A stretch of DNA of 64,000 nt from Chitinophaga sancti (GTDB lineage Bacteria; Bacteroidota; Bacteroidia; Chitinophagales; Chitinophagaceae): positions 4,862,001 through 4,926,000 of the forward strand of contig NZ_CP139247.1 of the NCBI RefSeq assembly GCF_034087045.1, read 5' to 3'. The notes under the pieces were generated by a model. The model made no database searches. It was not told where the DNA came from and worked only from the letters and a program-made list of their open reading frames with translations. The first letter of the stretch is position 1; each line of letters opens with the position of its first letter. The position numbers and the translations under genes were made by a program. This document shows positions 26,202 through 36,700 of the stretch, piece after piece.

Positions 26202-26858
26202 TTACGCCTCCGCCAGCGCCACAATATCTCTGACTTCAATTGTTTTCTTAAAATACCCCTTTTCTGTTATTGCAATCATCGCTTTGCCCAGCTCCGCCAG
26301 CGTACAAAACCCATTCTTTAATAACATTCTACCTATCGGATAAATCCAATCCACATATTTATATCCTTTCAGCACATGCCTTGCTCCCTTATCCGCCCTT
26401 AAAAAACCAGGGCGAAATGCAAACACCTGCCTGAAAGGCAATTTCATCAAATCATTTTCTGTCTTCCCCTTCACCCGTGCCCACATTAACCGGCCTTTTT
26501 CCGTACTATCCGTACCACCACCAGATACATAACAAAATGTCATGGCCGGATTTTGCCCACTCAGCACCTCCGCAACATGCATGGTGAGCGTATAGGTCGC
26601 TCTCGTATATTCTTCCTCTCCTTTCCCAAGCGAAGTTACCCCCAGACAAAAGAAACAGGCATCATACCCTTTCAACTCTTCAGCTACCGGATGAATATTA
26701 AAAAAGTCACCATGGATGACTTCTTTCAGCTTCGGATGTGATTTGCCAAAGGGCTTTCTGGCAAAGGATACGACTTCAGTGACCAGCGGGTTGCGGAGGC
26801 ATTCTTCCAGTACCCCTTCGCCTACCATTCCGGTCGTACCGGTGACGATTACTTTCAT
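26202..26858 (-). CDS. NAD(P)-binding Rossmann-fold protein (NAD-dependent epimerase/dehydratase-like)
   Basis: The ATG at 26858 (MKVIVTGTTGMVGEG) is chosen because the dinucleotide-binding GTTGMVGEG must lie at the N-terminus; the frame runs a further 33 junk-like codons upstream. The 218-residue protein is a short atypical SDR of the NAD(P)H-binding type, with YDACFFCLGVTSLGK and the FCYVSGGGTDST segment. The catalytic YxxxK is replaced by a MWARVKGKTEN stretch. The reaction is unknown. It is convergent with the acyltransferase gene. Confidence 0.8.
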   Translation of the reverse strand: MKVIVTGTTGMVGEGVLEECLRNPLVTEVVSFARKPFGKSHPKLKEVIHGDFFNIHPVAEELKGYDACFFCLGVTSLGKGEEEYTRATYTLTMHVAEVLSGQNPAMTFCYVSGGGTDSTEKGRLMWARVKGKTENDLMKLPFRQVFAFRPGFLRADKGARHVLKGYKYVDWIYPIGRMLLKNGFCTLAELGKAMIAITEKGYFKKTIEVRDIVALAEA

Positions 26859-27083
26859 AATGACTGTTTTACTATTATAGTATGATATGCTACCAGTTTG
26901 TTTATACCTCGCTACTTGAAAGTGCCGCCCTGCATTAATCATCCTTCGCTTATTCATTAATTATTCCTTCTTTTAGTAAGGTTTCTAAATGTACGATACT
27001 TCACCGTTCAATTTGTCCGCTTCACCCAGGAAATCAGGAACCGATTACCTAAATTTCTGTCTATTTGCTCTAAATCTAAAACC

Positions 27084-27461
27084 ATGAAAAACAAAATTGG
27101 ATTAATTGCCTTATTTGCCCTGTTTTTTGGACTTTGTCAAAGCACATTCGCACAGGATGTTAGCAGGAAAGATCAGGCGGCTAAAGCGATTACAGATACC
27201 ATGCAGGTGGAGCTTACCCTGAATGATGACCAGTATAAAAAGGTGTATGATATCAATGAGCAGTTTTTAACAAAACTGGGTGGTATTAAGCAGGAAGGCG
27301 GCGGCAAACTGGCAAAACTACAGAAACTGAAAGCGGCTGATCAGGAGAGGAATGCGGCGCTGAAGCCAATATTGACAGATGAGCAGTATAAGAAGTTTCA
27401 GGAGTTTAAGAAGGAGAGGAGGGAAGAGATGAAAGAGAAGTATAAGAATAGTAAAAGCTAA
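27084..27461 (+). CDS. Small periplasmic helical protein (Spy/CpxP- or DUF4890-like)
   Basis: The 125-residue protein has a signal peptide (MKNKIGLIALFALFFGLCQS, ending TFAQ) and a fully helical, Lys/Glu-rich mature part with two LTxDQYKK motifs (LTLNDDQYKK and LTDEQYKK), the spacing seen in Spy/CpxP-like stress proteins. Family members bind unfolded proteins or metals in the periplasm. It is followed 35 bp later by a proline-rich secreted protein on the same strand, so the two may be co-transcribed. Confidence 0.7.
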   Translation: MKNKIGLIALFALFFGLCQSTFAQDVSRKDQAAKAITDTMQVELTLNDDQYKKVYDINEQFLTKLGGIKQEGGGKLAKLQKLKAADQERNAALKPILTDEQYKKFQEFKKERREEMKEKYKNSKS

Positions 27462-27496
27462 AATGACGTTCTTCAAAAAAAAATAAACCTGATTTT

Positions 27497-27787
27497 ATGA
27501 ATAAAATCTTCATTTGTTCCATTGTTAGTTTATGCCTCAGCACACTGGCAGGAATTGGTGCTAAGGCACAGGTAGTAGTAGTCAGACCCATTCACAGGGT
27601 TGTCGTAGTAGCAAGACCAGTGCCTCCACCACCGCAGGTGAGAGTCGTTGTGGTTAGACCAGTGCCACCACCGCCACCGCCAGCGAGAGTCGTTGTGGTT
27701 AGACCAGTGCCGCCACCACCACCACCGCCAGCGAGAGTCGTAGTCGTAAGACCAAGACCCATCGTGCGGGTATATGCCAGATTGTAA
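27497..27787 (+). CDS. Secreted Val/Arg/Pro repeat protein
   Basis: The product has 96 residues with a signal peptide (MNKIFICSIVSLCLSTLAGI, cleavage near GAKA). The mature 70 residues are repeats of the form VRVVVVRPVPPPPPP (about four units), ending RPRPIVRVYARL. It is strongly basic with no acidic residues in the repeats. I know no function. Similar short proline-rich proteins occur in Bacteroidota envelopes. The frame is credible because of the signal peptide and a hairpin soon after the stop. Confidence 0.6.
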   Translation: MNKIFICSIVSLCLSTLAGIGAKAQVVVVRPIHRVVVVARPVPPPPQVRVVVVRPVPPPPPPARVVVVRPVPPPPPPPARVVVVRPRPIVRVYARL

Positions 27788-27818
27788 GAATAAGCTACAT
27801 TAAGCTCATAATTAAACG

Positions 27819-27840
27819 GTTGGGCCGGAAACGACCCAAC
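27819..27840 (+). terminator. Terminator after the Val/Arg/Pro repeat gene
   Basis: GTTGGG (27819-27824) pairs with CCCAAC (27835-27840), with extra C-G pairs inside, followed by TCTTTCCTT. It lies 32 bases after the stop. Confidence 0.5.
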
Positions 27841-28641
27841 TCTTTCCTTACATATAATTTTCTATTTGAACTATTTTACCATGTATCGCCTTAATCCAAA
27901 TTAAAAGACTAACTGCTGTTAAGAGCTCATCCAATTTTCAAAGGGCAAAAGAACATAAGTTCATCGAATTTTAGAATCTACCCCAACTCACTTAATATAT
28001 CGAAAATTATCCCTGATTTTTTGTCCCTAATGTCTAATGATTAAAATTGCAACTATTATTTGTTGATAATTATCTCTTCAATTGTTCTTTTTATTTCTAA
28101 TTTAAGCTTTATGCATTGACGTTTTAGGCAGGAACCCCCAATTATTTTCAAATAGTTGTATAAACTCATTCACCCTGTTTAAGTAATTATGCCTCACATG
28201 GTAATTACTTTTTGCTCGGCCGTCAGGCCGAGCAAAAGCAAGATGCCTTTTTTATCCATTAATATTCATTCCTCTAATCAACAACCCAGTTAACTGATGA
28301 AAACCTTACAAGTAATTTAATTGCACACTAGTCTTCGCAAGATGCTACATATGTAGTAATCATAAAATGTCAAAATATGCCCCGGATCTGGACAGATCAG
28401 GGGGGATCTTTGGCCTAGATAAAAGGATAGGCTCCAGGTGATTATAACTATGTAATATTTCCTGGCCCTAGTCCCTCTTTACATTTTTTAATGCTTTTTT
28501 CAAACCGTTAGCATTTAATTTTTCAGCATTTATTCAGTCCTTAAAATGCCCCCAATCTGAAAAGATCGGGGGTATCCCCTATGCTTTAGAAAAAGACTCC
28601 CTGGAAATCCAGGAGTGTCTGCGGTTTGATGACTAAGAATT
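27841..28641. other. 800-bp non-coding stretch with hairpins and a duplicated element
   Basis: No credible gene is seen. It holds a 12-bp perfect hairpin with GTCA loop at 28210-28237 (TTTTGCTCGGCC with its complement). A roughly 70-bp element occurs twice, at 28371-28440 and 28541-28613; both contain GCCCC, ATCTG and AGATC, G-run, then a CTCCnGG motif. In the second copy CCCCCAATCT/AGATCGGGGG (28549-28572) forms a stem with GAAA loop that probably ends transcripts of the minus-strand giant gene. Confidence 0.5.
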
Positions 28642-31600
28642 TTATTTTATAACATTGACCACACCCTTGCTCAGTAGTTTAGTCCCACCCGCACTCTTCT
28701 GATAGGTTAATAACCAAACATAAGTTCCTTCATCTACTAAGACATCTTTATAACGACCATCCCATCCTTTCGATGCCTCTTTACTCTGGAAGATCAATTC
28801 CCCCCAACGATTATAAATGCTTAGATTATAGTCGTACATCGGGCCGGTTATGTGCGGTTTGAAAGTATCGTTTTTACCATCGCCGTTCGGTGTGAACGCA
28901 TTCGGGAAGGTTGGAGTATCTTCACATTGTTTGTAATTAACTGTGATGTCGTCGGTCACAGAGCCACAATCATTGTAAACAGTCACTTTATAGTACCCGG
29001 TCGCTGTCACTACATACGTTGCCGTTGTAGCGCCATCCTGCCATCTGATGCTGTTGCCGGTGCCGGCATCTACACTCAGGGTCAGGGTCTGACCGATACA
29101 GATAGTGGTATCATTGCCCAGAGAAATATCTCCGAGACCAGCCACTGTTACTTTTACACTATCTGAAGAAGTCAGATTACAATATTTGTCAAGTACTGTT
29201 ACAGTGTAGATACCCGGTGTGCTTACTTCCTTGATCGGATCGGTCGTACCATCATTCCAGAGGTAAGAGATCGCACTCGCGTTAGTCGCATCCAGAACTA
29301 CCAGGCCACCGGCACAGATATCCTTGTCAGGACCGAGGTCTAAGCTGATGTTTGCCTTGTTGGTAACGGTCACAGTATCGGTCACTACACAACTATTCTT
29401 CGTTACAGTCACCCAGTAGTCACCAGGCTTAGATACGATGATAGAGTTTGTCAGCGATCCATCAGACCATTTCACACTGCCGCCATCTGGCTCAACCTGT
29501 AAGATCACTGTCTGATCAGGACATACAGACGTATCAGGTGTCAGGGTCACGTTTGGTGCAGTAGCCACTGTTACAGTTGCCTGGTCGGTTACAGTACAAC
29601 CCTTCAGTGATACATCTACAGTATAAGTACCTGCGGTACTTACCGTGATAGATGGTCCGGTATCACCAGTGCTCCATGTGTAAGAAGCACCCTGTACATA
29701 GGCATTCAGTTTTACTGTCATACCATCACAGATAGTGGTATCGCGGATTTCGACTGTTGGTGGTTTATTCACCGTTACCTTCACAGAGTCTGTAGCGGAA
29801 CAACCATTGTTGGTTACAGTTGCGTAGTAAGTACCGGCAGCAGATACGGTGATCTGTTGGGTAGTCGCTCCAGTATTCCACTTGATCGTGTAGCCTGCGC
29901 TTGCATTTGCTGCACCGGCATCCAGGGTGACTGAGTTACCTTCGCAGATCGCAGTATCGTTACCCAGGTTGACAGTTGGTTTCTGTACATATTGCAGGGT
30001 GTAAGTTACCGGATCAGATACGCAACCGGTTACGCCATCAGTTACGATGAAAGTAGCCTGTGTTGCACCATTCAGGTCGAACACATTGCTGGTCTGACTC
30101 TTCGGTGTGGTTACGGTACCTGCAGGATATACGCTCTGCAGTGTAAATGTTGGTTTGTTTACTTTGGTCAGCAGTTGCAATGCAAACTTCGTATTGTCAG
30201 AACAGTTCACTGGCAGTGTAGCGTCCAGTTGTGGTTTAGGACATGCTTCTACAGTAATGATCTGTACTCTTTCGATCGCGGCATTACCACATGCATCAGA
30301 TACATTCCATCTTCTGGTGATGGTGTAACCGTTACAAGCATCCACAGTATATGGATCGGTGGTCATGGTTGCTTTCTTAGGGAAGTTGCCATCGCAGTTA
30401 TCAGTTGCGTACAGGGTAGCAGCAGCTGGTATGGTACCTCCACAAGTGACAGTAACAGCAGCCGGAGCCGGATCGATCACTGGTTTGGTGGTATCTACAA
30501 CTGTGATTACCTGACGAACAGTGTTGGTATTACCACATTCATCTTTCGCTACCCATGTCCTGATCAGCTGGTAGTTGCTTGCACAAGCACCGGTGATAGA
30601 CTGACGGGTCTGGGAGTAGCTGATCTTCACATTGCTGGTTGCACTACAGTTGTCAGTAGCTGACAGGTTGCCTGGCGGTGTTGGCACTGCACTACAACTT
30701 ACTGTAGTATCGCCTGGCGGTGTGATGGTGAATGTTGGTTTAGTAGTATCCTGAACGGTGATCACCTGTTTCATGGTGGCAGTGTTACCACAATCATCAG
30801 AAGCGGTCCAGGTACGGGTCAGGCGGTAGTTGTTAGAGCATGTAGTGCTCAGGAACACCTTCGTCTGGGATACAGATACTTTCACACTTGCAGAACAGTT
30901 GTCAGTAGCTGTGATCGTTGGCAATGCAGGTACAGCATCACAATTCACAGTCGTATCAGACACCAGGGTCATTGAGAACGCTGGTCTGGTCGTATCCTGA
31001 ACGGTGATGATCTGTTTCAGAACAGTGCTGTTACCACAATTATCGGTTGCAGTCCAGGTACGTGTGATCTGGTAAGTGTTGCTGCATGTGCTGCCAGAGA
31101 TTGACTGCCTGGTATCCACTGGAGTTACAGTGATAGTACCAGGTGTACAGTTGTCAGTAGCCGTCAGCGTGGCAGCTGTTGGTACCTTATCACAATCTAC
31201 AGTAACGTTAGCAGGAACAGTTATGGTGAACACAGGGCCAGTCTGGTCTCTTACCGTGATGGTCTGTTTCAGGGTATCGCTGGCGTTACCACAATTATCA
31301 ACCGCTACCCATTTACGGATCAGGTAGTAATTGCTGGTACACTGACCTGCGATGTCTATTCTTGTTTCAATTGGCGCGATGGTCAGGGTACCTAAACAAG
31401 CATCGTTTGCTGTGAGGTTTACAGCAGCTGGCACCTGATCACACTCTACGGTCACATCAGCAGGTGCTGTGGAAGTGAACACAGGAGCTTTGGTATCGGT
31501 CACAGTGATGGTCTGCTGGGCTGAAGTTGTGAGACCACAACGGTCTACGGCTGTCCAGGTACGTCTGATGATAGTCGTACAAGCATCCGGTGTCTGCGTA

Positions 31601-33732
31601 TTATCAGTGTAAGTCACAGTCAGCGCCTCGTTAGTGAAAGGCTGGTGGCTGAACACTGGTGTACCGAACAGCGTAGTGTAATCTTTACCCAGTACACAAT
31701 CAGTAGTGATAGCAGCTGGTACAGATACTACTACCGGAGGTGTAGTGATCCTTCTGATCTTCACCACATTGCTGATGGTGGTGCTACAAGCGCCGGAGGT
31801 CACAATTCGTCTGAACCATACGGTATCAGCGGTAAGTGTACCTGGGGTATAGGAAGCAGAAGTACCGCCTGTACCTGTAGTCACGTTAGAGAACCCGGTG
31901 GTTGCACTGGTCGTGCTGATCTGCCACTGATAAGTGAAGGTACCGTCGCCACCACTCAGGGTAGTCGTTCCTTTCAGCTGAGCAGGTGTTTCAGAAGCAC
32001 ACACTGTCTGATCAGCGGAGATCGTATTGCCCATTACTGGTCCCAGGTTAGTCAGTGTTACAGTAGCTGGTGAACCAGTACATGTACCATTGCTCAGGGT
32101 CCATTGGAGAACAGCCGTTGTATTTACCAGCACTATTACTTTGGCAGTCGGATTGTTCAGATCAGCAGCTGCGATGGTTGCAGTACCACTGATTACAGTC
32201 CATGTACCTTTAGAAGTAGCGATGGCGCCTGGCGTAGCAGTCATTATAAAGGCAGAGTCATTACAATGAGTCTGGTTAGCTCCGGCATTTGCAGCTTCCG
32301 GCATCATGTCGTTCTTCAGGAAGACAGTGCTGCTGGTTGCGCAGGAATTGTTAGTAATTGTCCAGATTGCAGTGGCAGTATCACCTGCTGGTACAAATAT
32401 CTTAGCTGTCGGATTATTCAGATCAGCCGTTGCGATCGTAGCGGCAGAACCTGTGTAGAATGACCAGGTACCGGTACCAATGGTAGCAGTGTTGGCAGTC
32501 ATGACGAAGGCACTGTCAGAACAATGCGTCTGTGCAGAACCGGCATTTGCCACATCCGGCATCTTATCATTTACCAGTTTCACTGTGCTGCTGGAAGTAC
32601 ATACACCGTTGGAGATGGTCCAGGTAGCAATTACGCTATCACCTTCCGGTACGCTGATGGCAGCATTTGGATTGTGCACATCCGCTGTAGCGATAGTAGC
32701 AGTAGAACCGGTTGGTAATGTCCAGGTTCCTACGGCACCGGCTACATCAGGTGTATTAGCTGCCAGGGTGAAGGTGCTGGTCGCACACTGGTGGGTATCG
32801 GTACCTGCAGCAGCTGCTGTTGGTTGCTGATAGTTTACCAGTTTAATGCTGTCTACTGTAGAACAATTACCATTTGTGATTGTCCAGTAAGCCATTACAC
32901 TGTCACCCGCAGGTACGTTGATAGTAGCGGTAATGCTGTTTGCATTCGTGATAGTAGCAATTGGTGTAGATACGGTCCATGTACCGGTAGCGGTAGTCAG
33001 TGATGGTGCAGTTGCACTCATGGTGAATACGGCATCGTTACAATGTTTCAGAGAATCAGGACCCGCGTCTGCCTGGGCTGGCGCTTCGTAATTCTTCAAC
33101 AGGATCATATCGTAGCTGGAGCAGACACCGTTGGTCACTGTCCAGATTGCGGTTGCGGTATCGCCTGCAGGCAGGGTGAATACGGCATTGATATTAGTAG
33201 AGTCGGTCGCGTTAAAGCTTGCGGCACTACCTGGGTACAGAGACCATTTACCTACTGCTGTTGCCAGGTTTGGTGCGGTCGCTGCCATAGTGAATGTAGT
33301 GTTATTACACTGTACCAGGGAGTCAGCACCGGCATCTGCCTGCGCTGGCTGCTGATAGTTGTACAGTTTAATTGTATCGGCACTGTAACAGATACCGTTG
33401 GTCAGTGTCCAGGAGATGTATGCACTATCACCATTTGGTACAGTGAAAGTAGTACTGTTATTATTAAGGTCAGCAGCCGGGAAGGTAGCATTACCCTTCA
33501 CTACCGTCCAATAACCGATGGCACCCGGAACATCCGGAGCATTCGCCGTTACAGGGAAGGTAGTGGTCATACACTGTTGCATATCTGCTGGTACGGCGGC
33601 AGCGGTTGGTGACATATAGTTCACCAGTTTCACTGTCGCTGGTAGAACATGTACCGTTACCGATTGACCAGATAGCGAGTACGCTATCGCCTGCAGGAAC
33701 AAAGATGGTAGCATTCGGATCGTTCGGATCAC
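28642..33732 (-). CDS. C-terminal part of the giant repeat protein (Ig/HYR repeats and T9SS sorting domain)
   Basis: This 1696-codon open frame is the downstream piece of the gene that starts at 42661. Its first 30 or so residues (33732 to about 33634) are out-of-frame nonsense starting from GTG; the true sequence resumes at VKLVNYMSPT. It carries about seven cysteine-paired repeat modules, then seven HYR-like repeats (pattern TVxCDxVP, LxATDNC, RTWxAxDxCGN, near 30.2-31.5 kb), and then Ig-like units of the type CxGxxVTLDA with YTVTV. The last about 85 residues are a gliding-motility-associated C-terminal (type B sorting) domain: FPNAFTPNGDGKNDTFKP, LSIYNRWGELIFQS, WDGRYKD, GTYVWLL. That domain targets the protein to the type IX secretion system, so without it the upstream piece would not be exported to the surface. 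Confidence 0.85.
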   Translation of the reverse strand: MIRTIRMLPSLFLQAIAYSLSGQSVTVHVLPATVKLVNYMSPTAAAVPADMQQCMTTTFPVTANAPDVPGAIGYWTVVKGNATFPAADLNNNSTTFTVPNGDSAYISWTLTNGICYSADTIKLYNYQQPAQADAGADSLVQCNNTTFTMAATAPNLATAVGKWSLYPGSAASFNATDSTNINAVFTLPAGDTATAIWTVTNGVCSSYDMILLKNYEAPAQADAGPDSLKHCNDAVFTMSATAPSLTTATGTWTVSTPIATITNANSITATINVPAGDSVMAYWTITNGNCSTVDSIKLVNYQQPTAAAAGTDTHQCATSTFTLAANTPDVAGAVGTWTLPTGSTATIATADVHNPNAAISVPEGDSVIATWTISNGVCTSSSTVKLVNDKMPDVANAGSAQTHCSDSAFVMTANTATIGTGTWSFYTGSAATIATADLNNPTAKIFVPAGDTATAIWTITNNSCATSSTVFLKNDMMPEAANAGANQTHCNDSAFIMTATPGAIATSKGTWTVISGTATIAAADLNNPTAKVIVLVNTTAVLQWTLSNGTCTGSPATVTLTNLGPVMGNTISADQTVCASETPAQLKGTTTLSGGDGTFTYQWQISTTSATTGFSNVTTGTGGTSASYTPGTLTADTVWFRRIVTSGACSTTISNVVKIRRITTPPVVVSVPAAITTDCVLGKDYTTLFGTPVFSHQPFTNEALTVTYTDNTQTPDACTTIIRRTWTAVDRCGLTTSAQQTITVTDTKAPVFTSTAPADVTVECDQVPAAVNLTANDACLGTLTIAPIETRIDIAGQCTSNYYLIRKWVAVDNCGNASDTLKQTITVRDQTGPVFTITVPANVTVDCDKVPTAATLTATDNCTPGTITVTPVDTRQSISGSTCSNTYQITRTWTATDNCGNSTVLKQIITVQDTTRPAFSMTLVSDTTVNCDAVPALPTITATDNCSASVKVSVSQTKVFLSTTCSNNYRLTRTWTASDDCGNTATMKQVITVQDTTKPTFTITPPGDTTVSCSAVPTPPGNLSATDNCSATSNVKISYSQTRQSITGACASNYQLIRTWVAKDECGNTNTVRQVITVVDTTKPVIDPAPAAVTVTCGGTIPAAATLYATDNCDGNFPKKATMTTDPYTVDACNGYTITRRWNVSDACGNAAIERVQIITVEACPKPQLDATLPVNCSDNTKFALQLLTKVNKPTFTLQSVYPAGTVTTPKSQTSNVFDLNGATQATFIVTDGVTGCVSDPVTYTLQYVQKPTVNLGNDTAICEGNSVTLDAGAANASAGYTIKWNTGATTQQITVSAAGTYYATVTNNGCSATDSVKVTVNKPPTVEIRDTTICDGMTVKLNAYVQGASYTWSTGDTGPSITVSTAGTYTVDVSLKGCTVTDQATVTVATAPNVTLTPDTSVCPDQTVILQVEPDGGSVKWSDGSLTNSIIVSKPGDYWVTVTKNSCVVTDTVTVTNKANISLDLGPDKDICAGGLVVLDATNASAISYLWNDGTTDPIKEVSTPGIYTVTVLDKYCNLTSSDSVKVTVAGLGDISLGNDTTICIGQTLTLSVDAGTGNSIRWQDGATTATYVVTATGYYKVTVYNDCGSVTDDITVNYKQCEDTPTFPNAFTPNGDGKNDTFKPHITGPMYDYNLSIYNRWGELIFQSKEASKGWDGRYKDVLVDEGTYVWLLTYQKSAGGTKLLSKGVVNVIK

Positions 33733-36700
33733 TTGCTACCGCGGTAGTAGTACCTACGAATGTCCATTCTCCGATAGCACCTGTTACATCAGGTACGTTT
33801 GCACTCATCACGAAAGCACTGTCAGAACAATGTTTCACCAAGTCCGTACCTGCATCAGCTTTAACAGGAGTCAGGTAGTTAGTCAGTATCACAGCCGCTG
33901 AATCAGCGCACACACCATTTGTTACAACCCAGTGTAATTCAGCAGAGGCATCATTTGGCAGCGTTATATTAGCAGCTGGCAGGTGCTCTTCGCCGGTAGC
34001 GATAGTAGCGATACCGCTGCGAACATACCATGTACCGATAGCACCTGTTACGTTTGGTGTAGAACCGGCCAGTACAAAGGCAGAACCCGCACACTTGGTC
34101 TGGTTAGTACCCGCACTTACTGCAGTTGGCTGTTCGTAATTGATCAGCACAATGTTGTCAGAAGTGGTACAACCCAGGTTGGTGATGGTCCAGCTCAGTA
34201 CTACCGTAGAACCGGCAGTTACCGTGAAGGTCGTGTTCGGATCATTCAGCTGTGCAGCTGAGATAGTATAAGAAGCAGGAGATACAGCACTCCAGTAACC
34301 GGTAGCACCAGCGACAGAAGGTATATTTGCTGTCATTGTAAAGGCATCGTCGTTACAATGTTTGATAGTGTCTACACCCGCATCTGCATTAGCAGGAGGA
34401 TTATTATTTACAATCCATACGGTGTCTACATCCGCACATACACCATTTGTAATCGTCCAGAACAACATGCTGCTGTCACCCACAGGGATGGTCACAGTCG
34501 TGGTTGGGCTATTGATACTTGCGATCGTTGCGGTAGAACCGGCTGGCTTAGACCATATACCGGAAGCTGTAGATACAGATGGTGCATTGGCCGCCATGGT
34601 GAAGGTCGCAGTGTTACACTGGTGCTGGTCAGGACCTGCATCTGCATCAGCTGGTTTCACATAGTTCACCAGTTTTATGCTATCCACGGTAGAACATGTA
34701 CCATTCACGATTGTCCAGTAAGCCATTACGCTGTCGCCAACTGGAACTGTGATCGTAGCGGTTGTGCTGTTTGGATTGATGATAGTAGCAGTAGCTTTGG
34801 ATACAGTCCAGGTGCCAACACCTACGCTAGCCGCAGTAGCTGACATCGTAAAGGTACCGTTTGCACACTGCTTGATGGAATCCGGGCCTGCCTGCGCTGT
34901 AGAAGGCGCCTGGTAGTTCTTCAGGAAAACATAATCAGTGCTGGAACAAACACCATTTGTGACAGTCCATATTAAAGTAGCAGTATCGCCGGCTGCCAGG
35001 GTCACCGTAGCTGCAGGATTGTTGAACATGCCTGTAGTGATGGTGGCTTTGCTGCCTGTAAATGCTGACCATGTACCTACTGCTGTAGCCGGAGCTGCTG
35101 CTGTAGCCTGCATGGTGAAGGAAGCGTTGTTACACTGTACGATTGAATCCGGACCGGCATTAGCAGGATCTGGGCTCTGGTAGTTAATTAATACAATACT
35201 GTCTTTATTAGAACATATACCGTTGGTCACTGTCCAGTACAGGATCGCAGTGGTATTGTTCGCTACGGTGATCACAGCATTTACATTGCTGCTATCGGCA
35301 GCTGCAATGACAGGGGTACCGCTCTTCACAGACCACTTACCCGTACCGATGGTTGGGGTTGTTGCTGACATGGTGAAGGCAGGAGTCATACACTGTTTAA
35401 TAGTGTCAGGACCGGCATTCGCAGTTGATGGTGTAGCGTAATTGATCAGTTTTACGTAGTCGATAGAAGAACAAAGACCGTTGGTCACCGTCCATATCAA
35501 TGTAGCAGTATCACCAGCTGCCAGGGTCACCGTAGCTGCAGGATTGTTGAACATGCCTGTAGTGATGGTGGCTTTGCTACCTGTGAAGGTGGACCAGGTA
35601 CCGGTTGCGGTAGCAGGAGAAGCTGCCGTAGCCTGCATGGTGAATGTGCTGTTCGCACACTGCATAATAGAATCCGGACCGGCGTTCGCTGCTACCGGTT
35701 GCATATAGTTGGTAATTGTTACTGATGCAGAGTCAGCGCAGACACCGTTGGTAATTACCCAACGTAATAAGGCGGTCTGACCAGCTGGAACAATAACAGT
35801 TGAAGTAGCGCTGGTTGGTGTAGTCACCGTGGCAGTACCACTGCGTACATACCAGTAACCGGTTGCACCGGTCATTGGTGTAGAACCCGCAAGCGTAAAC
35901 AGACTGTCAGAACAATGAGTCTGTGCAATACCTGCTGAAGTTGCGGTTGGCTGTACATAGTTGATCAGAACGATATTGTCTGAAGATGTACAACCGATAT
36001 TAGTAATCGTCCATTTCAGTACCACAGTCTGACCGGCAGTTACGCTGAAGGTAGCAGTCGGGTCGTTCAGCTGAGCAGCAGAAATGGTATAAGTAGATGG
36101 AGAAACCACTGTCCAGGTACCCCATGCTCCAGATACTGACGGTGAGTTCGCGGACATTGTAAAAGTAGCGTTGTTACACTGCTTAATAGTGTCCGGACCG
36201 GCATTCGCAGCGGTGGGTGACAGGTTATTTACGATCCATACGGTGTCTACATCCGCACATACACCATTTGTAATCGTCCAGAACAACATGCTGCTGTCAC
36301 CCACAGGGATGGTCACAGTCGTGGTTGGGCTGTTGATACTTGCGATCGTTGCGGTAGAACCGGCTGGCTTAGACCATGTACCGGAAGCTGTAGATACAGA
36401 TGGTGCATTGGCCGCCATGGTGAAGGTCGCAGTGTTACACTGGTGTTGATCAGGACCTGCATCTGCATCAGCTGGTTTCACATAGTTGACCAGTTTTATG
36501 CTATCCACGGTAGAACATGTACCATTCACGATTGTCCAGTAAGCCATTACGCTGTCGCCTACAGGAACTGTGATCGTAGCGGTTGTACTGTTTGGATTAG
36601 TGATAGTAGCAGTTGCACTGGATACAGTCCAGGTGCCAACACCTACGCTAGCCGCAGTAGCTGACATCGTAAAGGTACCGTTCGCACACTGCTTGATGGA

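Noticed and set aside
33634..33732. GTG-initiated start of the downstream giant-gene frame as an independent gene
   Set aside because: The first 30 or so residues are out-of-frame repeat sequence, and the frame joins the upstream one exactly once two bases are restored.
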